From the NCBI GenBank assembly GCA_023251215.1, contig JAHEZF010000063.1, forward strand, positions 1-7,956: 7,956 bases of DNA. Direction: 5' to 3'. Positions 1-7,554 of the stretch are shown here, piece after piece. Each line of letters begins with the position of its first letter. The first letter of the stretch is position 1. The notes under the pieces are model-generated. The model worked only from the letters and a program-made list of their open reading frames with translations. It had not been told where the DNA came from and made no database searches. A program made the translations under genes and the position numbers. Source of the stretch: Sphingobacteriales bacterium. GTDB lineage: Bacteria > Bacteroidota > Bacteroidia > Chitinophagales > Chitinophagaceae.

Positions 1-981
1 ATCGTCGGCAAGTAAATTGTTTATTGCCATGGCGATCCTTTCCGGATCAAGATCATCAATCAATACAGCTACTTCAAATTGTTTAGTGATCTTTTGGTAC
101 TCCGGGTAATTCATGGTGATCTGAGGAAGCCCGGCATGGATATAATCGAAAAATCTATTGTTCAATGACAGGTATTGATTCAGGCCTTCATTCTCAGCAA
201 GACCAATCCCTACGTATGCCTGCTGAGATATTTTCCATAATTCATCCGGCGGCAACATTCCTTTTAACTCTATTTTGTCCTGCAACCGGTTAATATTTAC
301 CAGTTCTCCCAATTGTTGCATAAAGTTTCCATCACCACAAATAATTAATTTACAGTTTACCCGCTTCATGGCAGGAATAAGGTATTCAAAGCCTCTTGCT
401 TCATTAACAGCCCCCTGGTATAAAAGAAATTTTTCAACTGCCGGTAACCTATCAAATGATCTAAACAATGGAGTATTCCTGATTATCTGATACCGGACAT
501 GAAATCTTTTTTGAAATTCTTCAGCTATACTCTCACTTACTGTATATCCGGATTTGTACTGTGGGACTGCTTTGTTTTCAATCTTTTCCCAGGCCTTTTT
601 GATTTTTGGTCTTGTAATTACTTCTTTTAACTCCGTAAAAAGTTCATGTGCGTCGTAAATGCGGGGGATCTTTTTCAAGCGGGAAATATACAGACAAGGC
701 AGGATGGTATCAAGATCAATAGCGCAAACGGCATCCATTTTTTTAAAAAGTAAATAGAAAAAAAGGCGGGCATTATATTCTGCATAAAACCATTTTCCCT
801 TGTTAAACCAGCAACGAATTCTTTTTTGTGTGAATTTTCTTTTTTCAAGCGGGAGGGAAGCAGTCAATCTTATTCCTACCAGGGTAACCTTATAGCCGTT
901 CTCTGCCAGGGAAGTGCAGATGCGATGCATCCGCTGGTCATAAGTAAGATCGTTGGTTACGGTGAAGAAGATGCGTTTCAA
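1..981 (-). CDS. GT4-like glycosyltransferase, C-terminus cut by window edge
   Basis: Reading the minus strand from 981 to 1 gives 327 codons without a stop; the gene continues beyond the window, and full-length relatives are somewhat longer. The N-terminus contains VTNDLTYDQRMHR followed by SLAENGYKVTLVG, the first Rossmann half typical of Bacteroidota GT4-like enzymes. IYDAHELF follows near residues 110-117, then YQGAVNEARGFEYLI and KLIICGDGNF at the start of the second, nucleotide-sugar-binding domain, and finally NRFFDYIHAGLPQ, the usual donor-binding region. It should transfer a sugar from a nucleotide sugar to a glycan or lipid acceptor at the cytoplasmic face of the inner membrane; donor and acceptor cannot be read from sequence. 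It lies 57 bases downstream of the sugar dehydrogenase gene with no terminator between them, so the two are probably co-transcribed. The start is uncertain: TTG at 981-979 is the first usable codon, because the in-frame ATG at 993-991 is followed directly by TAA. Family call is firm, start is not. Confidence 0.88.
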   Translation of the reverse strand, partial: MKRIFFTVTNDLTYDQRMHRICTSLAENGYKVTLVGIRLTASLPLEKRKFTQKRIRCWFNKGKWFYAEYNARLFFYLLFKKMDAVCAIDLDTILPCLYISRLKKIPRIYDAHELFTELKEVITRPKIKKAWEKIENKAVPQYKSGYTVSESIAEEFQKRFHVRYQIIRNTPLFRSFDRLPAVEKFLLYQGAVNEARGFEYLIPAMKRVNCKLIICGDGNFMQQLGELVNINRLQDKIELKGMLPPDELWKISQQAYVGIGLAENEGLNQYLSLNNRFFDYIHAGLPQITMNYPEYQKITKQFEVAVLIDDLDPERIAMAINNLLADD

Positions 982-1038
982 ATTCCTTTACATTTATTGG
1001 TTGAAAGGTCTATGGGTTTAAACGATTCAAACCCTGCC

Positions 1039-2049
1039 TCAGGACAAAGAAACGGAATTGTAAATTCTTTCAATGGTTTCCACTGTTTTTAATCCATCTG
1101 TTGCATTGGTGAAAGGATGGTTATCATCTTCCAAAGCTTTTATCATGTTCTTATAAACCTTATCATGATTGCTCATGGAACCTTTATAAAAACCATAATC
1201 ATTGGCAGTGCCAGTTTCGGGTAATTTAAATTTTGCTCCGTCTAAAAGCTGGTATTCTATTTTATTCATATACTCACCGCCAATACGGATGTTTCCTTTT
1301 TCAGCAATGATCGCCAGGGAAACTTCCATATTTTGTTGGAAAGTATTTACCGACCAGTTCACTCCGCCAAGCATCCCATTTTCCATTTCAATAGCCACCA
1401 CGCCGCTATCTTCAAATTCAATAATGTTTTTATGGGTCATATTCTTTCTGAATCCGGAAACAGCCTTTACGTCCCCAAAGAGCCAAAGCAACGCATCAAT
1501 ATAATGGCTGAATTGAGTGTATAAAGTTCCGCCGTCAAGTGATAATTTTCCTTTCCATGTATCCCTATAATATTCTGCGGGCCGGTTCCAGAAACAATTA
1601 AGCTGAAAGCTATGCAGCCGGCCAAGTTTATCTGCGTCAATTATCTTTTTTAATTCTGCCAAAGCAGGATTATAACGGGTTGATTTTACAACGAACAGTT
1701 TTTTTTGACATTCACTTGCCGTTTTAATCATCTTTTTTGCATCACTGGTCGAAATACACAAGGGCTTTTCACACAGAACATGGCTGCCGGCCGTTAAAGA
1801 TTGAATACAATGTTCCGCATGAAGGCCATTAGGAGTGCAAACAGAAACAATTTCTATTTCTTTTTCATTGGAAAGAAGATCAACCAAATTATAATATGGA
1901 GTTGCAGAAAATTGCTGCGCTAAAACATCCGCTCTTTCTTTTATAATATCACAAACAGCAACCAGCCTGCCATGCCTGACCGCTTCAGCAGCATGACGGG
2001 GAGCTATTTTACCACAACCAACGATTGCAAAATTTGGCCTCGATACCAT
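1039..2049 (-). CDS. Gfo/Idh/MocA family NAD(P)-dependent sugar dehydrogenase
   Basis: The product is 336 residues from the ATG at 2049, or 344 from the ATG at 2073. The N-terminal Rossmann fold begins FAIVGCGKIAPRH (GCGKIA at about residues 11-16). SVCTPNGLHAEH follows, then the family signature CEKPL with Lys95. The C-terminal substrate domain carries LDGGTLYTQFSHYIDALLW with His182 and Asp185, the positions that with the Lys form the usual active site. The FWNRPAEYY...DGGTLYTQFSHYID pattern resembles the WlbA/WbpB group, which oxidises UDP-N-acetyl-glucosaminuronate at C3 during O-antigen sugar synthesis. I infer a sugar-nucleotide dehydrogenase of that kind; the exact substrate is not proven. 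The downstream glycosyltransferase supports a polysaccharide role. I prefer the 2049 start because relatives begin five to six residues before FAIVGCG and because a promoter-like box covers the longer N-terminus; 2055 and 2073 are alternatives. Confidence 0.9.
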   Translation of the reverse strand: MVSRPNFAIVGCGKIAPRHAAEAVRHGRLVAVCDIIKERADVLAQQFSATPYYNLVDLLSNEKEIEIVSVCTPNGLHAEHCIQSLTAGSHVLCEKPLCISTSDAKKMIKTASECQKKLFVVKSTRYNPALAELKKIIDADKLGRLHSFQLNCFWNRPAEYYRDTWKGKLSLDGGTLYTQFSHYIDALLWLFGDVKAVSGFRKNMTHKNIIEFEDSGVVAIEMENGMLGGVNWSVNTFQQNMEVSLAIIAEKGNIRIGGEYMNKIEYQLLDGAKFKLPETGTANDYGFYKGSMSNHDKVYKNMIKALEDDNHPFTNATDGLKTVETIERIYNSVSLS

Positions 2050-2055
2050 AAGCAT

Positions 2056-2063
2056 CAAATATA
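2056..2063 (-). promoter_or_regulatory. Possible -7 promoter box for the dehydrogenase-glycosyltransferase pair
   Basis: The minus strand reads TATATTTG, an exact match to the Bacteroidota -7 consensus TAnnTTTG. It lies just after the terminator of the upstream gene and 6 bases before the ATG at 2049. A TTG lies upstream, but only 15 bases away instead of about 20, so the -33 element is poor. If the box is used, the mRNA would be almost leaderless from the 2049 ATG. An eight-base match with four fixed positions beyond TA can arise by chance; position after a terminator is the main support. Confidence 0.3.
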
Positions 2064-2082
2064 CTTCATTCATAATGTCAAT

Positions 2083-2113
2083 AAAAAATCCCGGTGTTCA
2101 GGCCGGGACTTTT
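2083..2113 (-). terminator. Rho-independent terminator after the barrel-protein gene
   Basis: On the minus strand, 20 bases past the TAA of the barrel-protein gene, AAAAGTCCCGG and CCGGGATTTTT form an 11-bp stem (one G-T wobble) with an 8-base loop, CCTGAACA, and the 3' side runs into a T tract. The AAAA on the 5' side makes it partly usable in the other direction, but no plus-strand gene precedes it. It separates the outer membrane protein transcript from the dehydrogenase and glycosyltransferase genes downstream. Confidence 0.85.
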
Positions 2114-2133
2114 AAGTATAGCCATAAAATAAT

Positions 2134-4785
2134 TTACTGCCCTATATTCATCCCTTCGATACCGTTTTGGTCGTTTTGATTCTTCAGGTTTTTACGTTTG
2201 AACAGGGATGCATCAAACTTACCAAACCGCCAGTTGAAATTGAGACGGAATATTTGCGGGTCACGGCGCCGGAAAACATCCTGGCTAAAATAGGCAGACT
2301 CAGAATGTATATCTGAACGACGGGTTTTAAAAATATCATTTACATTAAGCGATAAAGAGGCCTGTTTGTTTTTGAGAAACTCAAATCTAAGCGCTGCGTC
2401 CACACTATAATTGGCTCTTACATATCCTTGTGAAGATGTAGCCTGTCCAAACATACCACCACCACCGCCACCACCAAACATGCCTCCACGTCCGCCGCCA
2501 CCACCGCCACCACCGCTGCCACCCGGAGGTAAAATAGTTTTTGATTGATAGTTTCCGGACAATTGCAGCGTAAAGTTTTTCGGAAGTTTAAAACTGTTAT
2601 TCATCTTGGCAAACCAACTGGCAAACTGATCCTGTTGTGGCTGGCCGGAAATACCGGTTGTAATTTTTGATGTGTAGAGGTTCAGGTTAGTGGTCATGTC
2701 CCACCATGCTGTCATCTTGTTCTTTGAAACCAGTTCAAGTCCGGTTACAAAACTGGAACTTGCATTGATATAAGTGTTAACCAGGACATCTTTGTTGGTA
2801 ACTGCACTGGGTTCTTTTACCTGGAATCTTGTAATCAGGTCATTCGTATTCTTGTAATATACAGAAGCAATGAAATTATCTTTATTCTTAAATGTTTTTT
2901 GGTAAGTTAATTCAGCAGAATTTGTGAATTCAGGTTTCAGGTCAGGATTGCCGCGGCTGATGTTTAACGAGTCGGAATAATCAGTATAAGGATATAGTTG
3001 AAAAAAGTTGGGGCGATTGATCTTCCTTGAATAATTCAACTGAAGTTCCTGGTCATTTTTCATTTTGTTGCTAAGGAAAATACTTGGAAATAGACTCACA
3101 GGGAACTTGATATTGAAATCCTGGTTCTTTGCCGGCAGGTGACCTTCATAATTGGAGCTTTCCACTCTTAGCCCCAATTGGTATCCAAAATTTTGGATCC
3201 TGTTTGAGTAGGTTGTGTAGGCAGCATATACCTGGTCGGTGCTGTTATAACTCACAGAAAGAAGCGGGTTGTAAAAAAGATTGCCCGATGCGTCAATAAT
3301 ATAAAAACTGTTTTTATTGTCAACTTTTCTTGCTGATGCTCTCAGTCCTATTTCAAATTTTGATTTATCGTTGATGGGATTGCTGTAATCGGTTTGAAAA
3401 ACAAAATTCTGATTGGCGCCATTTCCATCCTGGCGTTGGGAAGATGATTTTACAACATTATGCGACAGGTAGTCCAGCGAATCAGTTCTTATATAATTAA
3501 CACTGGAATTTCTGCTGCTGTTGTAAGTAACATCTGCTGTTAATTCCTGGCCCGATTTGGGGAAATTGTGTTTATAGCTCAAAGTAGAACCAGCATTCTT
3601 AAAATTGGTTTTTGTATTTGATGATCTTTCAGACAAAGAAGATGTTTTTGGGTTGGTTAGTATTTCCGTCAACATTTCACTTACTGTAGTTGGCTTAAAT
3701 GCTCCTTTAGCAAAGTTTCCGGCAACAGAAATAGTATTACGGTTATCAATGAAATAGTCGAATCCGGAACGTAAAAAACCAAAATTGCCCATCATGGTGC
3801 TGCGGTCAGTCTGATGCAGTTCGGTATTAGGATTGCCAAATGTTGTGCGGCCGGTGGTTCCTTTACTGATAGACTTACGTTGATTAAGATTGGTCCCTAA
3901 AAAGAAATTCACTTTGTCTTGCCGGAGATTAATATCGCCACCAAAACCTACCCTGGCTCTTGAGTCAAGGTTGGTACGGACGCTGCCGTTATAGCCCACC
4001 TTCCTGTTTTTTTTCAATACTACATTTAAAATTCCTGATGTGCCGCCTGATGCATCAAATTTGGCGGAAGGGTTGGTAATTATTTCTACACTTTCAATTG
4101 CATCAGCAGGAATCTGGTCGAGACTCATCGTGGTGGGACGTCCATCTACAAATATTTGCGGTGAATTATTCCGCATGGTAACATTGCCATCAATATCCAC
4201 ATTGATCGAAGGAACATTGCGCATCACATCCACTGCTGTACCGCCAACTGAAACAAGATTTTTATCTACATTAAAAACTTTGCGGTCAATTCCCAATTGC
4301 AATCCCGGTTTCGATGAAACAACAGTTACATTGCCTAATATCTGTTCGTCAATATCCATCTTTATATTCCCGAGATCTTTATCCAGGGCTCCTAACATAG
4401 AACTGAAATCACCCGAATTGCCTCCTGCCATTTTTAAGTCAAAAGCTACCGGTTGCTCATGAGGTTTAAAACCAATAGCAGTAACTTTTAATTTAAACTG
4501 GCCGGATACAGGAATATTTTCAAGGCTGAATTCCCCATTTACTTTGGTAAGCATACCGGCAATTACCACTTCTTTTCTTTTCCTGGTTGCCGAATCAAAT
4601 TTATTCTGCACTAATTGTACCGAAGCATATTCAACTGGTTTTGCTGATTTGGTTTCTATTAATTTGCCATAAAAACTACCTGTCATTTGCTGGTTTCCAT
4701 TACGATTGCCATTCCCCATCGGGTTTTGTGCAAATGTGGTATAACCAGCTAAAACCGAAACTAAAACAATAAACATTTTTACCAT
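2134..4785 (-). CDS. TonB-receptor-like outer membrane beta-barrel protein (OMP_b-brl_3 type)
   Basis: The product is 883 residues, in the normal range for this family. Residues 1-20 (MVKMFIVLVSVLAGYTTFAQ) are a signal peptide with a typical Bacteroidota FAQ/N cleavage site. Residues about 36-118 form a carboxypeptidase-regulatory-like beta-sandwich (GKLIETKSAKPVEYASVQL, NGEFSLENIPVSG, AIGFKPHE). Residues about 150-258 are a plug domain with VDVMRNVPSINVDIDG, IFVDGRPTTMSLDQIP and IESVEIITNPSAKFDASGG. The rest is a transmembrane barrel, with YSRKINRPNFFQLYPY and SLNVNDIFKTRR, ending in strand RLNFNWRFG. Such proteins sit in the outer membrane and are thought to take up ligands with energy from TonB/ExbBD; no SusD partner is adjacent and the ligand is unknown. 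Residues 755-780 form a glycine-rich insertion in a loop near the C-terminus. The gene has its own terminator and starts a transcript. An alternative start at Met4 would still leave a signal peptide. Confidence 0.93.
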   Translation of the reverse strand: MVKMFIVLVSVLAGYTTFAQNPMGNGNRNGNQQMTGSFYGKLIETKSAKPVEYASVQLVQNKFDSATRKRKEVVIAGMLTKVNGEFSLENIPVSGQFKLKVTAIGFKPHEQPVAFDLKMAGGNSGDFSSMLGALDKDLGNIKMDIDEQILGNVTVVSSKPGLQLGIDRKVFNVDKNLVSVGGTAVDVMRNVPSINVDIDGNVTMRNNSPQIFVDGRPTTMSLDQIPADAIESVEIITNPSAKFDASGGTSGILNVVLKKNRKVGYNGSVRTNLDSRARVGFGGDINLRQDKVNFFLGTNLNQRKSISKGTTGRTTFGNPNTELHQTDRSTMMGNFGFLRSGFDYFIDNRNTISVAGNFAKGAFKPTTVSEMLTEILTNPKTSSLSERSSNTKTNFKNAGSTLSYKHNFPKSGQELTADVTYNSSRNSSVNYIRTDSLDYLSHNVVKSSSQRQDGNGANQNFVFQTDYSNPINDKSKFEIGLRASARKVDNKNSFYIIDASGNLFYNPLLSVSYNSTDQVYAAYTTYSNRIQNFGYQLGLRVESSNYEGHLPAKNQDFNIKFPVSLFPSIFLSNKMKNDQELQLNYSRKINRPNFFQLYPYTDYSDSLNISRGNPDLKPEFTNSAELTYQKTFKNKDNFIASVYYKNTNDLITRFQVKEPSAVTNKDVLVNTYINASSSFVTGLELVSKNKMTAWWDMTTNLNLYTSKITTGISGQPQQDQFASWFAKMNNSFKLPKNFTLQLSGNYQSKTILPPGGSGGGGGGGGRGGMFGGGGGGGMFGQATSSQGYVRANYSVDAALRFEFLKNKQASLSLNVNDIFKTRRSDIHSESAYFSQDVFRRRDPQIFRLNFNWRFGKFDASLFKRKNLKNQNDQNGIEGMNIGQ
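2446..2523 (-). repeat. Glycine-codon-rich low-complexity tract inside the barrel gene
   Basis: These 26 codons (residues 755-780) encode 20 glycines in two runs of eight and seven, broken by S, R and two MF pairs in the pattern GGMFG. The DNA is a degenerate GGN/GGT/GGC trinucleotide repeat. It lies between strand LSGNYQSK and strand QGYVRANYSVDAALRFEF, so it should extend a barrel loop. Length variation by slippage is plausible. Confidence 0.8.
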
Positions 4786-5114
4786 TACATGAATTTAATT
4801 TATTAGACGCTCAATGGTCATATAACCTGCTTCTTTTCCCTTTTAACTTGACAAGTGGTATTATATCCCATTTCAGAGGCCAAAGCCTGTGATACTAACA
4901 GCTGTTAATAACATCAGGAACCAGCAAAGCAATAAAATAATAAGCCGCACTATCCCGATAATAAAGCCAATCTCCCTACACTAAAATCTAACCATCTGCA
5001 AAAACGGTCATTACTTATAGAAATAATATTTCATCTTCCAAATAAAAAATTCTTTTCTTCTTATTTTAAATGGGGTGCAAAGAAAAGAAAAACGTTGGCA
5101 TATTCAAAATCCTA
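4786..5114. other. Intergenic region between divergent barrel gene and tRNA-His
   Basis: No convincing gene is present in either strand. It must hold the promoter of the barrel gene, but I find no TAnnTTTG box on the minus strand here; the nearest resemblance is a TATAAT at 4860-4865 without a -35 partner, which is weak in this phylum. Two small perfect dyads occur, ACTTG-A-CAAGT at 4846-4856 and TAACAGCTGTTA at 4896-4907. Both are short enough to be chance but lie 60-120 bases upstream of the barrel gene start, where an operator could sit. Confidence 0.6.
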
Positions 5115-5146
5115 TTTGGGTACACATCTGATTTTTTATATTTTTG
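5115..5146 (+). promoter_or_regulatory. Bacteroidota-type promoter of tRNA-His
   Basis: TTTG at 5115-5118 and TATTTTTG at 5139-5146 match the -33 (TTTG) and -7 (TAnnTTTG) consensus of the Bacteroidota primary sigma factor. Counted from the end of TTTG to TA the spacer is 20 bases, the expected length. The implied start, about 5152-5154, is 6-9 bases before the mature tRNA 5' end, giving a very short leader for RNase P removal. Confidence 0.8.
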
Positions 5147-5160
5147 CTTTGGAACAAATG

Positions 5161-5234
5161 GTGGCCATAGCTCAGCTGGTTAGAGCATCAGATTGTGGTT
5201 CTGAGGGTCGTGGGTTCGAGCCCCATTGGCCACC
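5161..5234 (+). tRNA. tRNA-His (anticodon GTG)
   Basis: The full cloverleaf folds: acceptor GTGGCCA/TGGCCAC (5161-5167 with 5227-5233), D stem GCTC/GAGC (5170-5173, 5183-5186), anticodon stem TCAGA/TCTGA (5188-5192, 5200-5204) with loop TTGTGGT and anticodon GTG at 5195-5197, a 5-base variable region, and T stem GTGGG/CCCAT with loop TTCGAGC. The base before position 1 (5160) is G and the discriminator 5234 is C, so the extra G-1:C73 pair required by histidyl-tRNA synthetase is genome-encoded. The 3' CCA is not encoded (5235-5237 are CAA), so it must be added by the CCA-adding enzyme. The gene stands alone, with its own promoter and terminator. Confidence 0.97.
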
Positions 5235-5244
5235 CAAAATCATC

Positions 5245-5268
5245 GCTTCCCGAAGGGGAAGCTTTTTT
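5245..5268 (+). terminator. Rho-independent terminator of tRNA-His
   Basis: GCTTCCC and GGGAAGC form a perfect 7-bp stem closed by the tetraloop GAAG, followed directly by six T residues (5263-5268). It begins 10 bases after the tRNA discriminator base and closes the tRNA transcript before the protease gene. Confidence 0.93.
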
Positions 5269-5348
5269 ATACAATGTAATTCCAGTAGCCATTCAACAAA
5301 AACCCTTGTTAAAAGCCGGTAAAGGCAAGAAATGGCTCGTTTTTGCGT

Positions 5349-5356
5349 TATTTTTG
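5349..5356 (+). promoter_or_regulatory. Likely -7 promoter box of prc
   Basis: TATTTTTG matches TAnnTTTG exactly and is identical to the -7 box of the tRNA-His promoter 210 bases upstream. No TTG lies at the expected -33 position, so it would be a weaker promoter. A start about 5362-5364 gives a leader of 20-30 bases if translation begins at 5382 or 5391, and would exclude the ATG at 5361. The preceding tRNA terminator makes an independent promoter here necessary. Confidence 0.5.
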
Positions 5357-5390
5357 GATTATGCATAAAGCACTCAAATACATGTTGAAT

Positions 5391-7532
5391 ATGAAAAGAC
5401 TTCCGATTGTGATCTTACTGGTTGTTACAGGGTCATTCCTGGCATTCCAGACTATGGGTACCGGCCCTAAAAATCCACCCGGTAAATATGAACAAATATT
5501 GAAATTGGTTGGAGAAATGCTTTCGCAGGCGCATTACAGTCCGCAAAACATCAATGATGCTTTTTCCAAAAAGATATTTAAAAAATTTATGACTGATCTT
5601 GACCCTGAAAAGACCATGTACCTGCAAAGTGATATTGATGCTCTGAAAAAATATGAAACTAAAATTGATGATGAGATCAAGGGCGCACCGGTTGAGTTTT
5701 TCCTGGCTGCCGGTAAGGCTTTTAATAACCGGATGGAACAGGCATTCCTGTTGTGCAATGAAATTTTGGCCAGCCCCTTTGATTTTACTGCAGATGAAGA
5801 TGTGATAATGGATGGAGATAAATTAAATTACCCGTTAACTGATATTGAGAAAAAAGACCGCTGGAGAAAGAAGTTGAAATACATGACCCTTGAACGTTAC
5901 ACAGATCTGCTGGATACCCGTGAAAAAAATAAAGGTAAGGAAGGCTTTGTGGTAAAAACTGATGAGGAACTTGAAAAAGATGCCCGTGACAGAGTGAAAA
6001 GAGTGATGGACAGAACTTTTGAACGCTTTCGTTTCAAGTACAGTGATGATGATAAATTCAATGTATTTGTAAATTCCATCACAACTACGATGGATCCGCA
6101 TTCGGAATTCTTTCCCCCTGTTGATAAAAGATATTTTGATGAAGAAATGAGTGGCCGTTTCTTTGGCATTGGAGCATCCCTGCAATATGATGAGGGAAAT
6201 ATTAAAATAACCAGCATTATAACAGGAAGCCCCGCCTGGAAATCAGGTGAAATACAGGCCGGTGATGTAATTGTGAAAGTAGGCCAGGGAAAAGAAGACC
6301 CGGTTGAACTGACAGGTTTTGTAGTTACAGACGCCGTAAAACTCATACGTGGTAAAAAAGGAACCGAAGTAAAACTTACCCTGAAAAAGCAGGATGGGAC
6401 GATGAAAGTTATTTCATTGATACGGGATGAAATAGTGCAGGACGAAACTTTTGCCCGCAGCGCCATTGTGAAAAATGGTTCAGAGAAGATCGGGTATATT
6501 TTCTTACCCGAGTTTTATGCCGATTTTGATCATCCCAATGGTAACCGCAGTTATATAGATGTGGCCAAAGAAGTAGCCAAGCTGAAAGAAGAGAAAGTAG
6601 ATGGTATCGTGATTGATCTTCGAAACAATGGCGGCGGGTCATTGTATGATGTGGTACAAATGGCCGGCTTATTTATTGATGAAGGCCCTGTGGTGCAGGT
6701 AAAAGACCGGGATAATAAACCAAGTGTACTGAAAGATAAAGACAAATCTGTTTTATATTCAGGACCGCTGGCTGTAATGGTAAATGAATTTAGCGCATCG
6801 GCCTCAGAAATTTTTGCTGCTGCCATACAGGATTATAACCGCGGCGTTATCATCGGCAGCACTTCTACTTATGGTAAAGGAACTGTGCAACGTAATATAG
6901 GTTTGGATGAAAATGGTTTCTCAATGTCCAACTCAGACCTCGGTACGATAAAGCTGACCTTGCAGAAATTTTACCGCATCAATGGCGGCTCAACACAGTT
7001 AAAGGGTGTTTATTCAGATATTGTTTTACCTGATAACCTCGAATACCTGAAAGTGAGAGAGAAGGATGATCCCGATGCATTGCCATGGGATGAGATCAAT
7101 AAAGCCTCTTACACAAACTGGAGTGCAGGATATGATCTGAAAACGATACAGCAACTAAGCAGCCTGCGTCTGGATAATGATACTACATTTAAACTGATCA
7201 GGGATAATACAGAATGGCTGGCCAGGCAAAATGACAAGCAATACTCCCTGCAAATTGACAAATACCGTAAAGAACAAAAGATGATCCGTTCCACTATCAA
7301 ACAAGTGGAAGCACTGATGAAACTAAACGGGCAACTGGATGTGAGTGCATTGCCCAATGAAACCAACCGCTGGGCCAATGATAAAAACAAGCAGGAACGT
7401 TTTAACCTTTGGTTGAAAACTTTGCAGAAGGACATTTATCTTGACCAGGCGGTAAAAGTAATGAACGACATGATCAGTCAACAGAACCTGGTGAAAGGAA
7501 AGACAAAAGAAGATGCTAAAAAAGCATTTTAA
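5391..7532 (+). CDS. prc: Periplasmic tail-specific (C-terminal processing) protease, S41A family
   Basis: The product is 713 residues from the ATG at 5391, slightly longer than E. coli Prc. The N-terminus MKRLPIVILLVVTGSFLAF is a signal peptide or membrane anchor with no lipobox Cys. Residues about 30-230 are the helical N-terminal domain (FMTDLDPEKTMYLQSDID). TTTMDPHSEFFPP leads into a PDZ domain at about 254-335 (GIGASL, GSPAWKSGEIQAGDVIVKVG). The protease core holds VDGIVIDLRNNGGGS, then NEFSASASEIFAAAIQDY with catalytic Ser470 and Asp481, and YGKGTVQ with Lys496, the Ser/Lys dyad of the family. A Lys/Asn-rich C-terminal domain (about 560-713) matches the tail of Prc-type proteases. It degrades or trims periplasmic proteins from their C-termini; in other bacteria this affects cell-wall hydrolases and envelope quality control. 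Ser to Lys spacing is 26, one longer than in E. coli by my recollection. ATGs at 5361 and 5382 are alternative starts; 5391 gives the best signal peptide. Confidence 0.95.
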   Translation: MKRLPIVILLVVTGSFLAFQTMGTGPKNPPGKYEQILKLVGEMLSQAHYSPQNINDAFSKKIFKKFMTDLDPEKTMYLQSDIDALKKYETKIDDEIKGAPVEFFLAAGKAFNNRMEQAFLLCNEILASPFDFTADEDVIMDGDKLNYPLTDIEKKDRWRKKLKYMTLERYTDLLDTREKNKGKEGFVVKTDEELEKDARDRVKRVMDRTFERFRFKYSDDDKFNVFVNSITTTMDPHSEFFPPVDKRYFDEEMSGRFFGIGASLQYDEGNIKITSIITGSPAWKSGEIQAGDVIVKVGQGKEDPVELTGFVVTDAVKLIRGKKGTEVKLTLKKQDGTMKVISLIRDEIVQDETFARSAIVKNGSEKIGYIFLPEFYADFDHPNGNRSYIDVAKEVAKLKEEKVDGIVIDLRNNGGGSLYDVVQMAGLFIDEGPVVQVKDRDNKPSVLKDKDKSVLYSGPLAVMVNEFSASASEIFAAAIQDYNRGVIIGSTSTYGKGTVQRNIGLDENGFSMSNSDLGTIKLTLQKFYRINGGSTQLKGVYSDIVLPDNLEYLKVREKDDPDALPWDEINKASYTNWSAGYDLKTIQQLSSLRLDNDTTFKLIRDNTEWLARQNDKQYSLQIDKYRKEQKMIRSTIKQVEALMKLNGQLDVSALPNETNRWANDKNKQERFNLWLKTLQKDIYLDQAVKVMNDMISQQNLVKGKTKEDAKKAF

Positions 7533-7554
7533 AAGCCACCCCAAAACATTAAAG

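Noticed and set aside
1014..1034. GGGTTT/AAACCC hairpin between the dehydrogenase and glycosyltransferase genes
   Set aside because: The stem is only 6 bp with a 9-base loop and no T tract on the minus strand, so it is not a terminator and does not argue against co-transcription.
1..2073. Complete new polysaccharide or defence system
   Set aside because: Only two genes of recognisable, common families are visible, and the cluster continues outside the window; nothing in it is unusual enough to claim a new system.
4040..4462. 140-codon open frame on the plus strand inside the barrel gene
   Set aside because: It is antisense to the well-conserved plug domain; composition and lack of any recognisable motif indicate a shadow frame.
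4860..4865. TATAAT on the minus strand as promoter of the barrel gene
   Set aside because: The phylum's main sigma factor uses TAnnTTTG, and no -35 element is found at a suitable distance.
4896..4907. Perfect 12-bp palindrome TAACAGCTGTTA upstream of the barrel gene
   Set aside because: One or two perfect 12-bp palindromes are expected by chance in 8 kb, and nothing nearby (no second copy, no adjacent regulator gene) supports an operator.
5095..5322. 75-codon plus-strand frame covering tRNA-His
   Set aside because: The frame passes through the tRNA and its terminator (it translates the tRNA as AIAQLVRASDCGSEGRGFEP), a known false-positive pattern.
5897..6466. 189-codon open frame on the minus strand inside prc
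   Set aside because: It lies antisense to the PDZ-region of a clearly conserved protease, is rich in Ser, Phe and Thr as expected of an antisense shadow, and matches no family I recognise.
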